Assembly: GCA_018806915.1 (NCBI GenBank)
Contig: JAGKQI010000022.1
Location: 434,001-498,000 of the forward strand
Direction of reading: 5' to 3'
Length of the DNA: 64,000 bases
Source: Phytophthora colocasiae
Taxonomy: Eukaryota; Oomycota; Peronosporomycetes; Peronosporales; Peronosporaceae
In this document: positions 20,393-32,619 of the stretch, one piece after another
Layout: each line of letters begins with the position of its first letter
Position numbering within the stretch: position 1 is the stretch's first letter
Notes under the pieces: generated by a model
What the model saw: only the letters and a program-made list of their open reading frames with translations
What the model was told of the DNA's origin: nothing
Databases searched by the model: none
Position numbers and translations under genes: made by a program

Positions 20393-23300
20393 GTGCTTGG
20401 CACCCGGCGACTCCGTCGCACCCCCATCGGGCGGTCTGACACCGGGTGTGCCCGATCATACGCGTCAACGACGTCGGGGCAATCCTGCCGTAGTGGCACC
20501 TCAAACTCCCACGAGTTCTGTGAGTGAGGTAACCTCGCCACTTCACCAGATACTGGTTGTGACCTTGGCGACGACGCCGCGCCATCAGGCGATCCACGTG
20601 ATAGTGAAGCTCACCTTGCTCATCGAGCAGAGCAGGAGGAGGACGAGCGGTCGATGGGTTCTCGAGCTGCGAGTGTAGACGCGCTGCATTGCTTGCAGAC
20701 CCGCGTCGGCTCGGTGAAGGAGCACGACCACCACGTCGGTCATCCGACCCATCGCTTAGCGACTGGTCTCGAGGAGACCTAGAGTCGCGGGGACCGGTCT
20801 GAGTCGCCTCTGGTGCTGCATCAGCGGGTCTATGACCTCGAGCATCACGTTGCTCCGGATTGACAAGACCTGTTGGTTCGGATGCAACCACCTGTGGCTC
20901 TGCCACCTGCTGCCGTGCAGCCTTCGTCCGACTCGGCGCCAGCTCCTCCAGAACTCACAAGAGCAGGGTCCCAATATGGCTTAAGCAAGCCCACGTAGAA
21001 CACAGGATGTGTTCGCATACGCTTTGGCAAGTCAAGCGTGTATGCCAGGCCCTTCTTGGCCACGACCGTGAACGGTCCAATGAAGCGCAGCCGCAACTTC
21101 GTCGTGAAGACGGCTGACACTGCGTGTGTAGGCAGGTTCTTAGCGTTTAATAAAACGTGGTCACCGACCTTGAACTCCCACATGTTGCTTCTGCCTTTGG
21201 CATCAGCTTGTTCCTTTTGAACATCTTGGCTTTCAGCCATTGCGTCACGCACACGGCGTAAGACGCTAAGCCTCATCGAGAGGAAGTCATCGACTTGCTT
21301 GCGAACAGCAAGGGGCTGACATCAGCAAGCTCGGAGTCGAGCGACGGCACAGCCTCTCCCCACCAAGCCCAAGGCTGCCGCGTGGCGGAGTGAGCGGGAC
21401 GCGCGGATGCGCAAGGCCGTTCACGTAGAACGGGTGAAGCCTGTCGAGGCATGCACCGCGTTGTTCATTGAGAACTCAACGAGAGGGAGCATAGCGCTCC
21501 AACGCTTCGGCGTTTCAGCGCATACGCTGCGGAGGATGTCCTCTAGGACGCGGTTCACGCGTTCAGTCTGACCGTCGGTCTGCGGATGATCCGCCGTGGA
21601 CATGTCCAGTCGAGTGCCAAGCACTTTGAAGACGGACGTCCAGAAGTGACCCGTGAAACGGGGTCTCGATCCGAGACAATGGTCTCTGGCAGCCCATGCT
21701 GACGGAAGACCCGATCGATAAAGATCGTCGCTGTACCAGCGCCATCGACGGTGTCCGGCACAGCCGCCTAGGTGAGCCATCTTGCTCAGACGGTCAACGA
21801 AGACCACAACGCCCGTGTTGCCTGCCGTATCCTTCGGCAGGCCAAACACGAAGTCCATACTCATGGACTGCCAACACCCAGAGGGTACAGGCAAGCTCGC
21901 CCAAGGCGCTGCCGCATGCGGCGAGGGTTTAACCCGCTGACACGTCTCGCACGTGTGCACATATGTGCTGACCCACTTGTACATCTTCGGCCACCAGTAC
22001 ATGGAGCTCACCGAGCCGTAGGTCTTCTCGCGACCGAGGTGGCCGCTTGTGGGCGTGTCGTGGGCCTCATAGAGGATACGATACTTCAGGTCCTCATCGT
22101 GAGGAACCACCACACGTGGTGGGTCATCCTGACCCGTGCTGTAGTACAGCAGACCGCCTCCCAGGCTATAGCGTTGGAGTCTCGCCTTCAGGCGTCGTGA
22201 CAGAGTCACCTTTGAGTCCTTAAACTCATCGCTCCCTAGAGCTTGAAGCAGCGCGACACAAGAGTCGTCCTGAGCGTACGCTGCTCGAACCATGTCCGTC
22301 ACGGACGACGTCACCGAGGTGACATGAGATAACTCATAGTCCGGGCGACGTGATAACGCGTCAGCGAGGACGTTCTGCCTTCCAGGCTTGTACTTCACCT
22401 CGAAGTTATACTCCGCAAAGAAGGAGAGCCATCGGGCCATCCTCTGCGAGAGGTGAGGCGACTGCGTCGCTGTGCGTAGTGACGCATGATCCGTGTAGAT
22501 CACAAACGGCTTGGAGCCGAGCAGGTGAACCCTGAATTTGACGAGAGCGTACTTCATCGCAAGTAGCTCCTTGTCATGAACTGGATAGTTCTTCTCAGCA
22601 GCCTTGAGCTGCCGAGACTCAAACGCAATGACGCGTTCGCGCCCGTCGGCGTCCGCTTGTAGCAAAGCACTGCCGATGGCAAAGTCCGAGGCGTCACAGA
22701 CGACGATGAACGGACGATCGGGGTCTGGCAACGCCAGTATCGGTGCCTGAAGCAGGCTATCCTTGATACGAGTGAACGCACTCTCGTGCTCAGCACGCCA
22801 TACCCATTCGGCATCCTTCTTAAGGAGATCCGACAGTGGCCGAGCCAACTCAGCGTAGTTCTCGCTGTACTTGTGCAAGTAGTTGGCCAAGCCCAGCCAC
22901 TTACGCAAGTCCTTCTGATTCAAGGGAACCGGCCAGTCCACAATGGCCTTGACTTTTGCTGGATCAGCACGAAGGCCATGCTTCCCAATGAAGCACCCTA
23001 GGAAAGGGATTTCTTCCGCGCCAAAGACGCACTTGTCCGCGTTGGCGTACAACGTTGGTGCGCATGCACTCGAGCACTGCTCTCACGTGTTCCACGTGTA
23101 CCTCGACATCAGTCTTCCCGTGCTCAGCACGACTGTGGACGAACACATCGTCAAAGTACGTCTGTGCGAATGCCCGTAGGGGCCTGAACAACTGCGTCAC
23201 TAGACGATTGAACGTTGCAGGCGCATTCGACAGCCCTTGGGGCATGACGAGCCACTCCCAGAGCATACCGCTCGGGGTGCTCACCGCTGTAAGCGGAATA

Positions 23301-25199
23301 TCACTGGCTCGCATGAGCAGCTGATAGTAGCCATCGACTAAGTCGAGCGCACTGTACATGGTGCAACCCACCATGTTGTTCTGAAGAACATCCTTCCTAG
23401 GAATCGGCGTCTGCGCCGGAATCGTGGCAGCGTTGAGCTTGTTAAAAGCGTGAACGATACGCCACTTGCCATTCGGCTTTCTGACACAGAACGTTGGCGC
23501 GGAGTGCGGAGACTTGCTCTCGCGCACGAGACCCGCCGCGTGCTTAGCACGGAAGAAGGCGTCAATGACGTCGCATTGCTCTTTAGGAAGAGGCCACTGC
23601 CGGGTCACGCAGTATTTAGTTCCGGGAACTAAGTCGATCTCGTGACGAACGCCTCGGTCAGGAGGCAGGCCACTCGGTGGTTCCTTTGAGACAACGTCTC
23701 CATATTCCTTCAGCAAGGAGTAGAAGGGATCCGAGGGATTCTTGAGGATCTCCGATCCACTCCTGGCGCTCAGCGTCTTCTTGACCTCGGCCAAGACGGA
23801 CTCGTCAACGAGGGACGATGAGTTTAACTCCTCTTCAGGTCGAACGATGACCACCTCGGCGAGTTCGCCAGCCTTCAAGGCATCGCCAAAGTCGGCGAAC
23901 GACATCTCTTCTAGCTCAAGGAGCTTGTCAACACTCGGCAGTCCGTCCAGCAGGACGCTGCCTTCGGCACTGCCGTCCACTCCATCAACCAGAGTGTATA
24001 GCTGCCCACAGCCCTCCCGTGCGTTGACACTTGACGTCACGGACGACTCAGACGCAGAGCGTCTCGCCCATAGGGCCTTACGACGTCGTCGCCTGGCCGA
24101 CGACCGTCCACTCGACAGAGTACGTGCCGCTGCACGGGTAATGGCCTTGCCCGGCCCAGTGTCAGTGACACTCAGTGACTGACTCGGTCTACCGCCGACG
24201 TCACTAGACGGAGTACGTGCCGCCGCACAGGTTTCGGCCCCTTCAGGCCCAGTGTCAGTGACACTCTGCGATCCACTCGGTCGACGACCGATGCCGCTCA
24301 GCGGAGTACGTGCCGCTGCACAATCAATGACCGTAACAGGTCCAGTGTCAGAGACACTCAGCGATCGACTTGGTCCACGACCAGTATCACTCGACGGAGT
24401 ACGTGCCGCCCCACAGTTCACGGCCTGGTAAGGCCCGATGCCATCGGCATCCAGTGACGATCCATGACCGGCGTCACTCGGCAGGTACGTGCCGCCCCAC
24501 AGGGGTTACGTGAGCTTTGCCCACACGTTGACTCACTGTCAACCAGCGCTACGCGCTCAACAGGACTGCGGTCCTCGCACTCGGTGCTGTCCACCAACTC
24601 GGACACACCGACTTCCAGCATCATAGCCGCCTCGGCTCGATGCTCGCGCCAATAGCGCTTCTGCTTCCTAGCAGAGGTGGGTTCATGACTCGCCAAAGCT
24701 CCACTAGGAGAAGTGCGTAGCACCTAAGGTCTTCGACCTCCAATCAATCCATGGCTCGTGGCGCTCCAGCCACGCCATGCCAAGGATGAGGTCGTACCTC
24801 GAATCCAGGTCAGGACCAAGCAGCGTTCCACGCTATCGAAGTCCAAGAACTTCAGCCGCAGGTCCATGGGGACCTTGGCCACCGTGACACGGACGCCCGT
24901 CGCTAGACGGACTGTGACTGTGTCACCTCTTCGCGCTCGAAGCGCCTCAGCATATTGCTGACTACCTTCAACGGTGGAGCGTCTGACGTAGTTGCCAGAC
25001 GCCCCAGATCGATCAACACGATCCACGGCTTCTCAAAGCCCTTCACGTCCACCTGGACGACCAGCAAGCCCTGCTTGCTCACGTTCCGTGTTCAAGAGCA
25101 CGGAGCTCTTCGGGGCTGAGCCCCAGTGCCTCTCACGCACTGCAGAACTCAGTTCTTCCCCAGTAGACCGCCCCGCGTCTACTGGGAGCCGGCGTTTCC
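20393..25199 (-). pseudogene. pol: INNER Pol, multiple frameshifts
   Basis: Minus-strand A2 Pol with all domains: protease (24960 region), repeat linker (24030-24500, one unit partly deleted), RT with YFDD (near 23150), RNase H (22750-22380), integrase (about 22090-21550), linker and chromodomain (20650-20450). Long open pieces are 24421-22964 and 23052-21421. Frame breaks occur near 25080, 25010, 24720, 24420, 23050, 21770 and after 21430. Unlike OUTER and the 37981 element it keeps CAG, not TAG, at the integrase position near 21870. Confidence 0.88.
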
Positions 25200-26148
25200 T
25201 GGGCAGAGCCCAACGCGGGACCCGCGGCAGGGTTGCGGCCATTTGGGCCGGCGCGCTCTTTGCGCAGAGGGCAGTTGGGCCTCAGGTGTGAGGGACTGCC
25301 GCATGTATAGCACCGGCGGGTGCTCATACGCTGCACCGCAGCTCGTAGCTCAGCTACCTCATCTTCCAGCATAGCTGAGGTCCATGGGCTCAGGTCCACC
25401 GGACCCTGTGCTGCTAGCACCGACCCTCGACAACTTAAAGTTGTGTTCGGCATTCAATGCCACGCTGACAGCATCTTCGAAGCTGTGGGGTTCTGACGGA
25501 ATGTCTCCGTCTTGGCCACGCCAGCTCGTAAGCCTTCCATGAAGACGGTCACGGCGACCACCTCAGGTAGAGGGTCGGCAGCCATGCCAGCAATGAGCGT
25601 GCGCAGCTCTTGGACATAGTCCACCAGATCCTTCTTGCCCTGGCGACAAGCAAGGAAGCGTGACCGCACGCGATACGCCTGGTTAGGCGGAGCAAACACT
25701 TGCGTGAGCTTGGCCTTTAGCTCGCCCCATGTGGGAAGGCCGCTTCCACCGACGTCCCAGACGTCAAGGCCCATTCTCGTGCTCGTCCTTCGAGCTTAGA
25801 GATGGCGAACGCCACGCGTTGGCCTTCCAACTGGAGCATAGCAGCCCCCATGGCCATTTCGACCTCTCGGGTCCACAAAAGGAGGTTCTCTCCCTCATTC
25901 CCGAGGAAGGTCTTCACGCTGAGCGTGACGGGCTTAGCTCTCGGAGCAGGGGTAACCCCTGTTACATTCCGCTGAATGTGCTCGACGAGAGCGTTTTCGT
26001 ACGAGGCAAATGCCTCGAGGCGCGCGTTGACGGCCTCCGGCCCTTGGGACGCAAGGTGCGCCGTACCTTCCGGGCCCAGCAAGGACGTAAGCTTGTTAAG
26101 CGTGTCCCGCTGACTCGGAGTCAAGTGAGCGTATGCTTCTGGCTCCAT
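25179..26148 (-). pseudogene. gag: INNER Gag, frameshifted
   Basis: ATG at 26148-26146 opens a Gag equal to A1 Gag to about 25750, where the frame changes; further shifts lie near 25490 and 25370-25450. Zinc knuckle [14 protein letters not shown] is present. The slippery site reads GGAAAC (25194-25199 on the plus strand) instead of GGGAAAC, so gag now runs on in the wrong (+1) frame. Confidence 0.88.
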
Positions 26149-26205
26149 TCTCACAGAGAAACAGTCTTCAACTCAGGAGTTGGATTGACTACAAGTGCTA
26201 CCAGA

Positions 26206-26626
26206 TGCAGCGGGGCTGCGTGGGTGTGCACGGCACAGAGGAAGTTTAGTTGACTCGTAGAGTCCTGCTTGCAAGGCACTAGCCTTCGGTTCTATACAAG
26301 AACCAAGTAGTCCACTAAATACTGGACTCACAGAGTCAGTGTCCCTATAACAAAGGACTAACACTAACTATGTAAAATGCAAACTGATTTTTATTGACTT
26401 TATTGCCCTAATCCTAAATGTAACGGATTTAGTATCTAACATACTAAATCCTAATCAAAATGCAACGTGAGGCTCTGAGGCCATCTACGTATCTACTCGT
26501 GTGTGCCACACCATTATGTACCCACATAAATGTATCATGAGTGTCACACACTATTATGTACCCACATAAATGTATCCACGTGTGTCACACACCAACGAGA
26601 AACATTCGTGTAACATCCCCGTTACA
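26206..26626 (-). repeat. INNER 5' LTR
   Basis: 421 bp; primer site TGGTAGCACTTGTAG on its gag side (minus strand). Confidence 0.92.
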
Positions 26627-29600
26627 GGCTCGGTGAAGGAGCACGACCACCACGTCGGTCATCCGACCCATCGCTTAGCGACTGGTCTCGAGGAGACCTA
26701 GAGTCGCGGGGACCGGTCTGAGTCGCCTCTGGTGCTGCATCAGCGGGTCTATGACCTCGAGCATCACGTTGCTCCGGATCGACAAGACCTGTTGGTTCGG
26801 ATGCAACCACCTGTGGCTCTGCCACCTGCTGCCGTGCAGCCTTCGTCCGACTCGGCGCCAGCGCCTCAGAACTCACAAGAGCAGGGTCCCGATATGGCTT
26901 AAGCAAGCCCACGTAGAACACAGGATGTGTTCGCATACGCTTTGGCAAGTCAAGCGTGTATGCCAGGCCCTTCTTGGCCACGACCGTGAACGGTCCAATG
27001 AAGCGCGGCCGCAACTTCGTCTTGAAGACGGCTGACACTGCGTGTGTAGGCAGGTTCTTAGCGTTTAATAAAACGTGGTCACCGACCTTGAACTCCCACA
27101 TGTTGCTTCTGCCTTTGGCATCAGCTTGTTCCTTTTGAACATCTTGGCTTTCAGCCATTGCGTCACGCACACGGCGTAAGACGCTAAGCCTCATCGAGAG
27201 GAAGTCATCGACTTGCTTGCGAACAGCAAGGGGGCTGACATCCAGCAAGCTCGGAGTCGAGCGACGGCACAGCCTCTCCCCACCAAGCCCAAGGTTACCG
27301 CGTGGCGGAGTAGGCGGGACGGACGCGCGGATGCGCAAGGCCGTTCACGTAGAACGGGGTGAAGCCTGTCGAGGCATGCACCGCGTTGTTCATTGAGAAC
27401 TCAACGAGAGGAGCATAGCGCTCCAACGCTTCGGCGTTTCAGCGCATACGCTGCGGAGGATGTCCTCCAGGACGCGGTTCACGCGTTCAGTCTGACCGTC
27501 GGTCTGCGGATGATCCGCCGTGGACATGTCCAGTCGAGTGCCAAGCACTTTGAAGACGGACGTCCAGAAGTGACCCGTGAAACGGGGGTCTCGATCCGAG
27601 ACAATGGTCTCTGGCAGCCCATGCTGGCGGAAGACACGATCGATAAAGATCGTCGCTGTACCAGCGCCATCGACGGTGTCCGGCACAGCCGCTAGATGAG
27701 CCATCTTGCTCAGACGGTCAACAAAGACCACAACGCCCGTGTTGCCTGCCGTATCCTTCGGCAGACCAAACACGAAGTCCATACTCATGGACTACCAACA
27801 CCCAGAGGGTACAGGCAAGCTCGCCCAAAGGCGCTGCCGCATGCGGCGAGGTTTAACCCGCTGACACGTCTCGCACGTGTGCACATATGTGCTGACCCAC
27901 TTGTACATCTTCGGCCACCGGTACATGGAGCTCACCGAGCCGTAGGTCTTCTCGCGACCGAGGTGGCCGCTTGTTGGCGTGTCGTGGGCCTCATAGAGGA
28001 TGCGATACTTCAGGTCCTCATCGTGAGGAACCACCATACGTGGTGGGTCATCCTGACCCGTGCTGTAGTACAGCAGACCGCCTTCCAGGCTATAGCGTTG
28101 GAGTCTCGCCTTTAGGCGTCGTGACAGAGTCACCTTTGAGTCCTTAAACTCATCGCTCCCTAGAGCTTGAAGCAGCGCGACACAAGAGTCGTCCTGAGCG
28201 TACGCTGCTCGAACCATGTCCGTCACGGACGACGTCACCGAGGTGACATGAGATAACTCATAGTCCGGGCGACGTGATAACGCGTCAGCGAGGACGTTCT
28301 GCCTTCCAGGCTTGTACTTCACCTCGAAGTTATACTCCGCAAAGAAGGAGAGCCATCGGGCCATCCTCTGCGAGAGGTGAGGCGACTGCGTCGCTGTGCG
28401 TAGTGACGCATGATCCGTGTAGATCACAAACGGCTTGGAGCCGAGCAGGTGAACCCTGAATTTGACGAGAGCGTACTTCATCGCAAGTGGCTCCTTGTCA
28501 TGAACTGGATAGTTCTTCTCAGCAGCCTTGAGCTGCCGGAACTCAAACGCAATGACGCGTTCGCGCGCCGTCGGCGTCCGCTTGTAGCAAAGCACTGCCG
28601 ATGGCAAAGTCCGAGGCGTCACAGACGACGATGAACGGACGATCGGGGTCTGGCAACGCCAGTATCGGTGCCTGAAGCAGGCTATCCTTGATACGAGTGA
28701 ACGCACTCTCGTGCTCAGCACGCCATACCCATTCGGCATCCTTCTTAAGGAGATCCGTCAGTGGCCGAGCCAACTCAGCGTAGTTCTCGCTGTACTTGTG
28801 CAAGTAGTTGGCCAAGCCCAGCCACTTACGCAAGTCCTTCTGGTTCAAGGGAACCGGCCAGTCCACAATGGCCTTGACTTTTGCTGGATCAGCACGAAGG
28901 CCATGCTTCCCAATGAAGCACCCTAGGAAAGGGATTTCTTCCGCGCCAAAGACGCACTTGTCCGCGTTGGCGTACAACTTGTTGGTGCGCATGCACTCGA
29001 GCACTGCTCTCACGTGTTCCACGTGCACCTCGACATCAGTCTTCCCGTGTTCGGCCTGACTGTGGACGAACACATCGTCTGTGCGAATGCCCGTAGGGGC
29101 CTGAACAACTGCGTCACTAGACGATTGAACGTTGCAGGCGCATTCGACAGTCCTTGGGGCATGACGAGCCACTCCCACAGCATACCGCTCGGGGTGCTCA
29201 CCGCTGTAAGCGGAATATCACTGGCTCGCATGAGCAGCTGATAGTAGTCATCGACTAAGTCGAGCGCACTGTACATGGTGCAACCCACCATGTTGTTCTG
29301 AAGAACATCCTTCCTAGGAATCGGCGTCTGCGCCGGAATCGTGGCAGCGTTGAGCTTGTTAAAAGCGTGAACGATACGCCACTTGCCATTCGGCTTTCTG
29401 ACACAGAACGTTGGCGCGGAGTGCGGAGACTTGCTCTCGCGCACGAGACCCGCCGCGTGCTTCGCACGGAAGAAGGCGTCAATGACGTCGCATTGCTCTT
29501 TAGGAAGAGGCCACTGCCGGGTCACGCAGGATTTAGTTCCGGGAACTAAGTCGATCTCGTGACGAACGCCTCGGTCAGGAGGCAGGCCACCCGGTGGTTC

Positions 29601-31192
29601 CTTCGAGACAACGTCTCTATATTCCTTCAGCAAGGAGTAGAAGGGATCCGAGGGATTCTTGAGGATCTCCGATCCACTCCTGGCGCTCAGCGCCTTCTTG
29701 ACCTCGGCCAAGACGGACTCGTCAACGAGGGACGATGAGTTTAACTCCTCTTCAGGTCGAACGATGACCACCTCGGCGAGTTCGCCAGCCTTCAAGGCAT
29801 CGCCAAAGTCGGCGAACGACATCTCTTCTAGCTCAAGGAGCTTGTCAACACTCGGCAGTCCGTCCAGCAGGACGCTGCCTTCGGCACTGCCGTCCACTCC
29901 ATCAACCAGAGTGTATAGCTGCCCACAGCCCTCCCGTGCGTTGACACTTGACGTCACGGACGACTCAGACGCAGAGCGTCTCGCCCATAGGGCCTTACGA
30001 CGTCGTCGCCTAGCCGACGAACGTCCACTCGACGGAGTACGTGCCGCTGCACAGGTAATGGCCTTGCCCGGCCCAGTGTCAGTGACACTCAGTGACTGAC
30101 TCGGTCTACCGCCGACGTCACATACGTGCCGCCGCACAGGTTTCGGCCCCTTCAGACCCAGTGTCAGTGACACTCAGTGACTGACTCGGTCTACCGCCGA
30201 CGTCACATACGTGCCGCCGCACAGGTTTCGGCCCCTTCAGACCCAGTGTCAGTGACACTCTGCGATCCACTCGGTCGACGACCGATGCCGCTCAGCGGAG
30301 TACGTGCCGCTGCACAATCAATGACCGTAACAGGTCCAGTGTCAGAGACACTCAGCGATCGACTTGGTCCACGACCAGTATCACTCGACGGAGTACGCCG
30401 CCCCACAGTTCACGGCCTGGTAAGGCCCGATGCCATCGGCATCCAGTGACGGTCCATGACCGGCGTCACTCGGCGGAGTACGTGCCGCCCCACAGGGGTT
30501 ACGTGAGCTTTGCCCACACGTTGACTCACTGTCAACCAGCGCTACGCGCTCAACAGGACTGCGGTCCTCGCACTCGGTGCTGTCCACCAACTCGGACACA
30601 CCGACTTCCAGCATCATAGCCGCCTCGGCTCGATGCTCGCGCCAATAGCGCTTCTGCTTCCCTAGCAGAGGTGGGTTCATGACTCGCCAAAGCTCCACTG
30701 GGAGAAGTGCGTAGCACCTAAGGTCTTCGACCTCCAATCAATCCATGGCTCGTGGCGCTCCAGCCACGCCATGCCAGATGAGGTCGTACCTCGAATCCAG
30801 GTCAGGACCAAGCAGCGTTCCACGCTATCGAAGTCCAAGAACTTCAGCCGCAGGTCCATGGGGACCTTGGCCACCGTGACACGGACGCCCGTCGCTAGAC
30901 GGACTGTGACTGTGTCACCTCTTCGCGCTCGAAGCGCCTCAGCATATTGCTGACTACCTTCAACGGTGGAGCGTCTGACGTAGTTGCCAGACGCCCCCGA
31001 ATCGATCAACACGATCCACGGCTTCTCAAAGCCCTTCACGTCCACCTGGACGACCAGCAAGCCCTGCTTGCTCACGTTCCGTGTTCAAGAGCACGGAGCT
31101 CTTCGGGGCTGAGCCCCAGTGCCTCTCACGCACTGCAGAACTCAGTTCTTCCCCAGTAGACCGCCCCGCGTCTACTGGGAGCCGGCGTTTCC
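26627..31192 (-). pseudogene. pol: OUTER Pol, main part, heavily frameshifted
   Basis: A2 Pol on the minus strand from protease (30990) to the integrase-chromodomain linker (26627). Breaks include an internal deletion around 29080 removing the YFDD codons, extra bases near 28560 and 27850, changes near 30690 and 31080, and a TAG at 27794-27792 replacing CAG just before the integrase first Asp (SMDFVFGL). The linker carries an exact tandem duplication of about 85 bp (30116-30285). Slippery site degenerate (GGAAAC, 31187-31192). Confidence 0.88.
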
Positions 31193-32140
31193 TGGGCAGA
31201 GCCCAAAGCGGGACCCGCGACAGGGTTGCAGCCATTCTGGCCGGCGCGCTCTTTGCGCAGAGGGCAGTTGGGCCTCAGGTGTGAGGACTGCCGCATGTAT
31301 AGCACCGGCGGGTGCTCATACGCTGCACCGCAGCTCGTAGCTCAGCTACCTCATCTTCAGCATAGCTGAGGTCCATGGGCTCAGGTCCACCGGACCTGTG
31401 CTGCTAGCACCGACCCTCGACAACTTAAAGTTGTGTTCGGCATTCAATGCCACGCTGACAGCATCTTCGAAGCTGTGGGGGTTCTGACGGAATGTCTCCG
31501 TCCTGGCCACGCCAGCTCGTAAGCCTTCCATGAAGACGGTCACGGCGACCACCTCAGGTAGAGGGTCGGCAGCCATGCCAGCAATGAGCGTGCGCAGCTC
31601 TTGGACATAGTCCACCAGATCCTTCTTGCCCTGGCGACAAGCAAGGAAGCGTGACCGCACGCGATACGCCTGGTTAGGCGGAGCAAACACTTGCGTGAGC
31701 TTGGCGCTTTAGCTCGCCCCATGTGGGGAAGGCCGCTTCCACCGACGTCCCAGACGTCAAGGCCCATTCTCGTGCTCGTCCTTCGAGCTTAGAGATGGCA
31801 AACGCAACGCGTTGCCCCTCCAACTGGAGCATAGCGGCCCCCATGGCCATTTCGACCTCTCAGGTCCACAAAAGAAGGTTCTCTCCCTCATTCCCGAGGA
31901 AGGTCTTCACGCTGAGCGTGACGGGCTTAGCTCTCGGAGCAGGGGTAACCCCTGTTACATTCCGCTGAATGTGCTCGACGAGAGCGTTTTCGTACGAGGC
32001 AAATGCCTCGAGGCGCGCGTTGACGGCCTCCGGCCCTTGAAACGCAAGGTGCGCCATACCTTCCGGGCCCAGCAAGGACGTAAGCTTGTTAGCGTGTCCC
32101 GCTGACTCGGAGTCAAGTGAGCGTATGCTTCTGGCTCCAT
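31172..32140 (-). pseudogene. gag: OUTER Gag, frameshifted
   Basis: ATG 32140-32138; one base missing near 32090 (TTGTTAGCG), an extra base near 31703 and losses near 31394 and 31285 break the frame. Capsid domain and zinc knuckle are still recognisable. Confidence 0.85.
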
Positions 32141-32197
32141 TCTCACAGAGAAACAGTCTTCAACTCAGGAGTTGAATTGACTACAAGTGCTACCAGA

Positions 32198-32619
32198 TGC
32201 AGCGGGGCTGCGTAGGTGTGCACGGCACAGAGGAAGTTTAGTTGACTCGTAGAGTCCTGCTTGCAAGGCACTAGCCTTCGGTTCTATACAAGAACCAAGT
32301 AGTCCACTAAATACGGGACTCACAGAGTCAGTGTCCCTATAACAAAGGACTAACACTAACTATGTAAAAATGCAAACTGATTTTTATTGACTTTATTGCC
32401 CTAATCCTAAATGTAACGGATTTAGTATCTAACATACTAAATCCTAATCAAAATGCAACGTGAGGCTCTGAGGCCATCTACGTATCTACTCGTGTGTGCC
32501 ACACCATTATGTACCCACATAAATGTATCATGAGTGTCACACACTATTATGTACCCACATAAATGTATCCACGTGTGTCACACACCAACGAGAAACATTC
32601 GTGTAACATCCCCGTTACA
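32198..32619 (-). repeat. OUTER 5' LTR
   Basis: 422 bp, paired with 17389-17810 by shared variants; followed by TSD TGGCC (32620-32624). Confidence 0.92.

Larger units (their letters stand above)
19049..26626 (-). mobile_element. INNER: complete A2 Gypsy element nested in OUTER
   Basis: 7,578-bp minus-strand element with 421-bp LTRs (19049-19469 and 26206-26626), both with the four-A and GCGTGGGTG variants; one clear difference (AATACGGGAC against AATACTGGAC). It inserted into the pol linker of OUTER, so it is younger. Gag and pol are interrupted by several indels, and the frameshift heptamer has lost a G. Confidence 0.93.
17389..32619 (-). mobile_element. OUTER: A2 Gypsy element, split by INNER
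   Basis: Minus-strand element: 5' LTR 32198-32619, gag, pol, 3' non-coding region, 3' LTR 17389-17810. Its internal region is interrupted at 19048/26627 by INNER. Both its LTRs are 422 bp and share two marks absent from INNER: a five-A run before TGCAAAC and GCGTAGGTG rather than GCGTGGGTG. With the TGGCC duplication this proves the pair belong together. It landed in the GypC antisense gene. Coding regions are heavily frameshifted. Confidence 0.93.

Noticed and set aside
24464..24655. Small plus-strand frames in INNER and OUTER linker regions
   Set aside because: Shadows of the minus-strand protease and linker.
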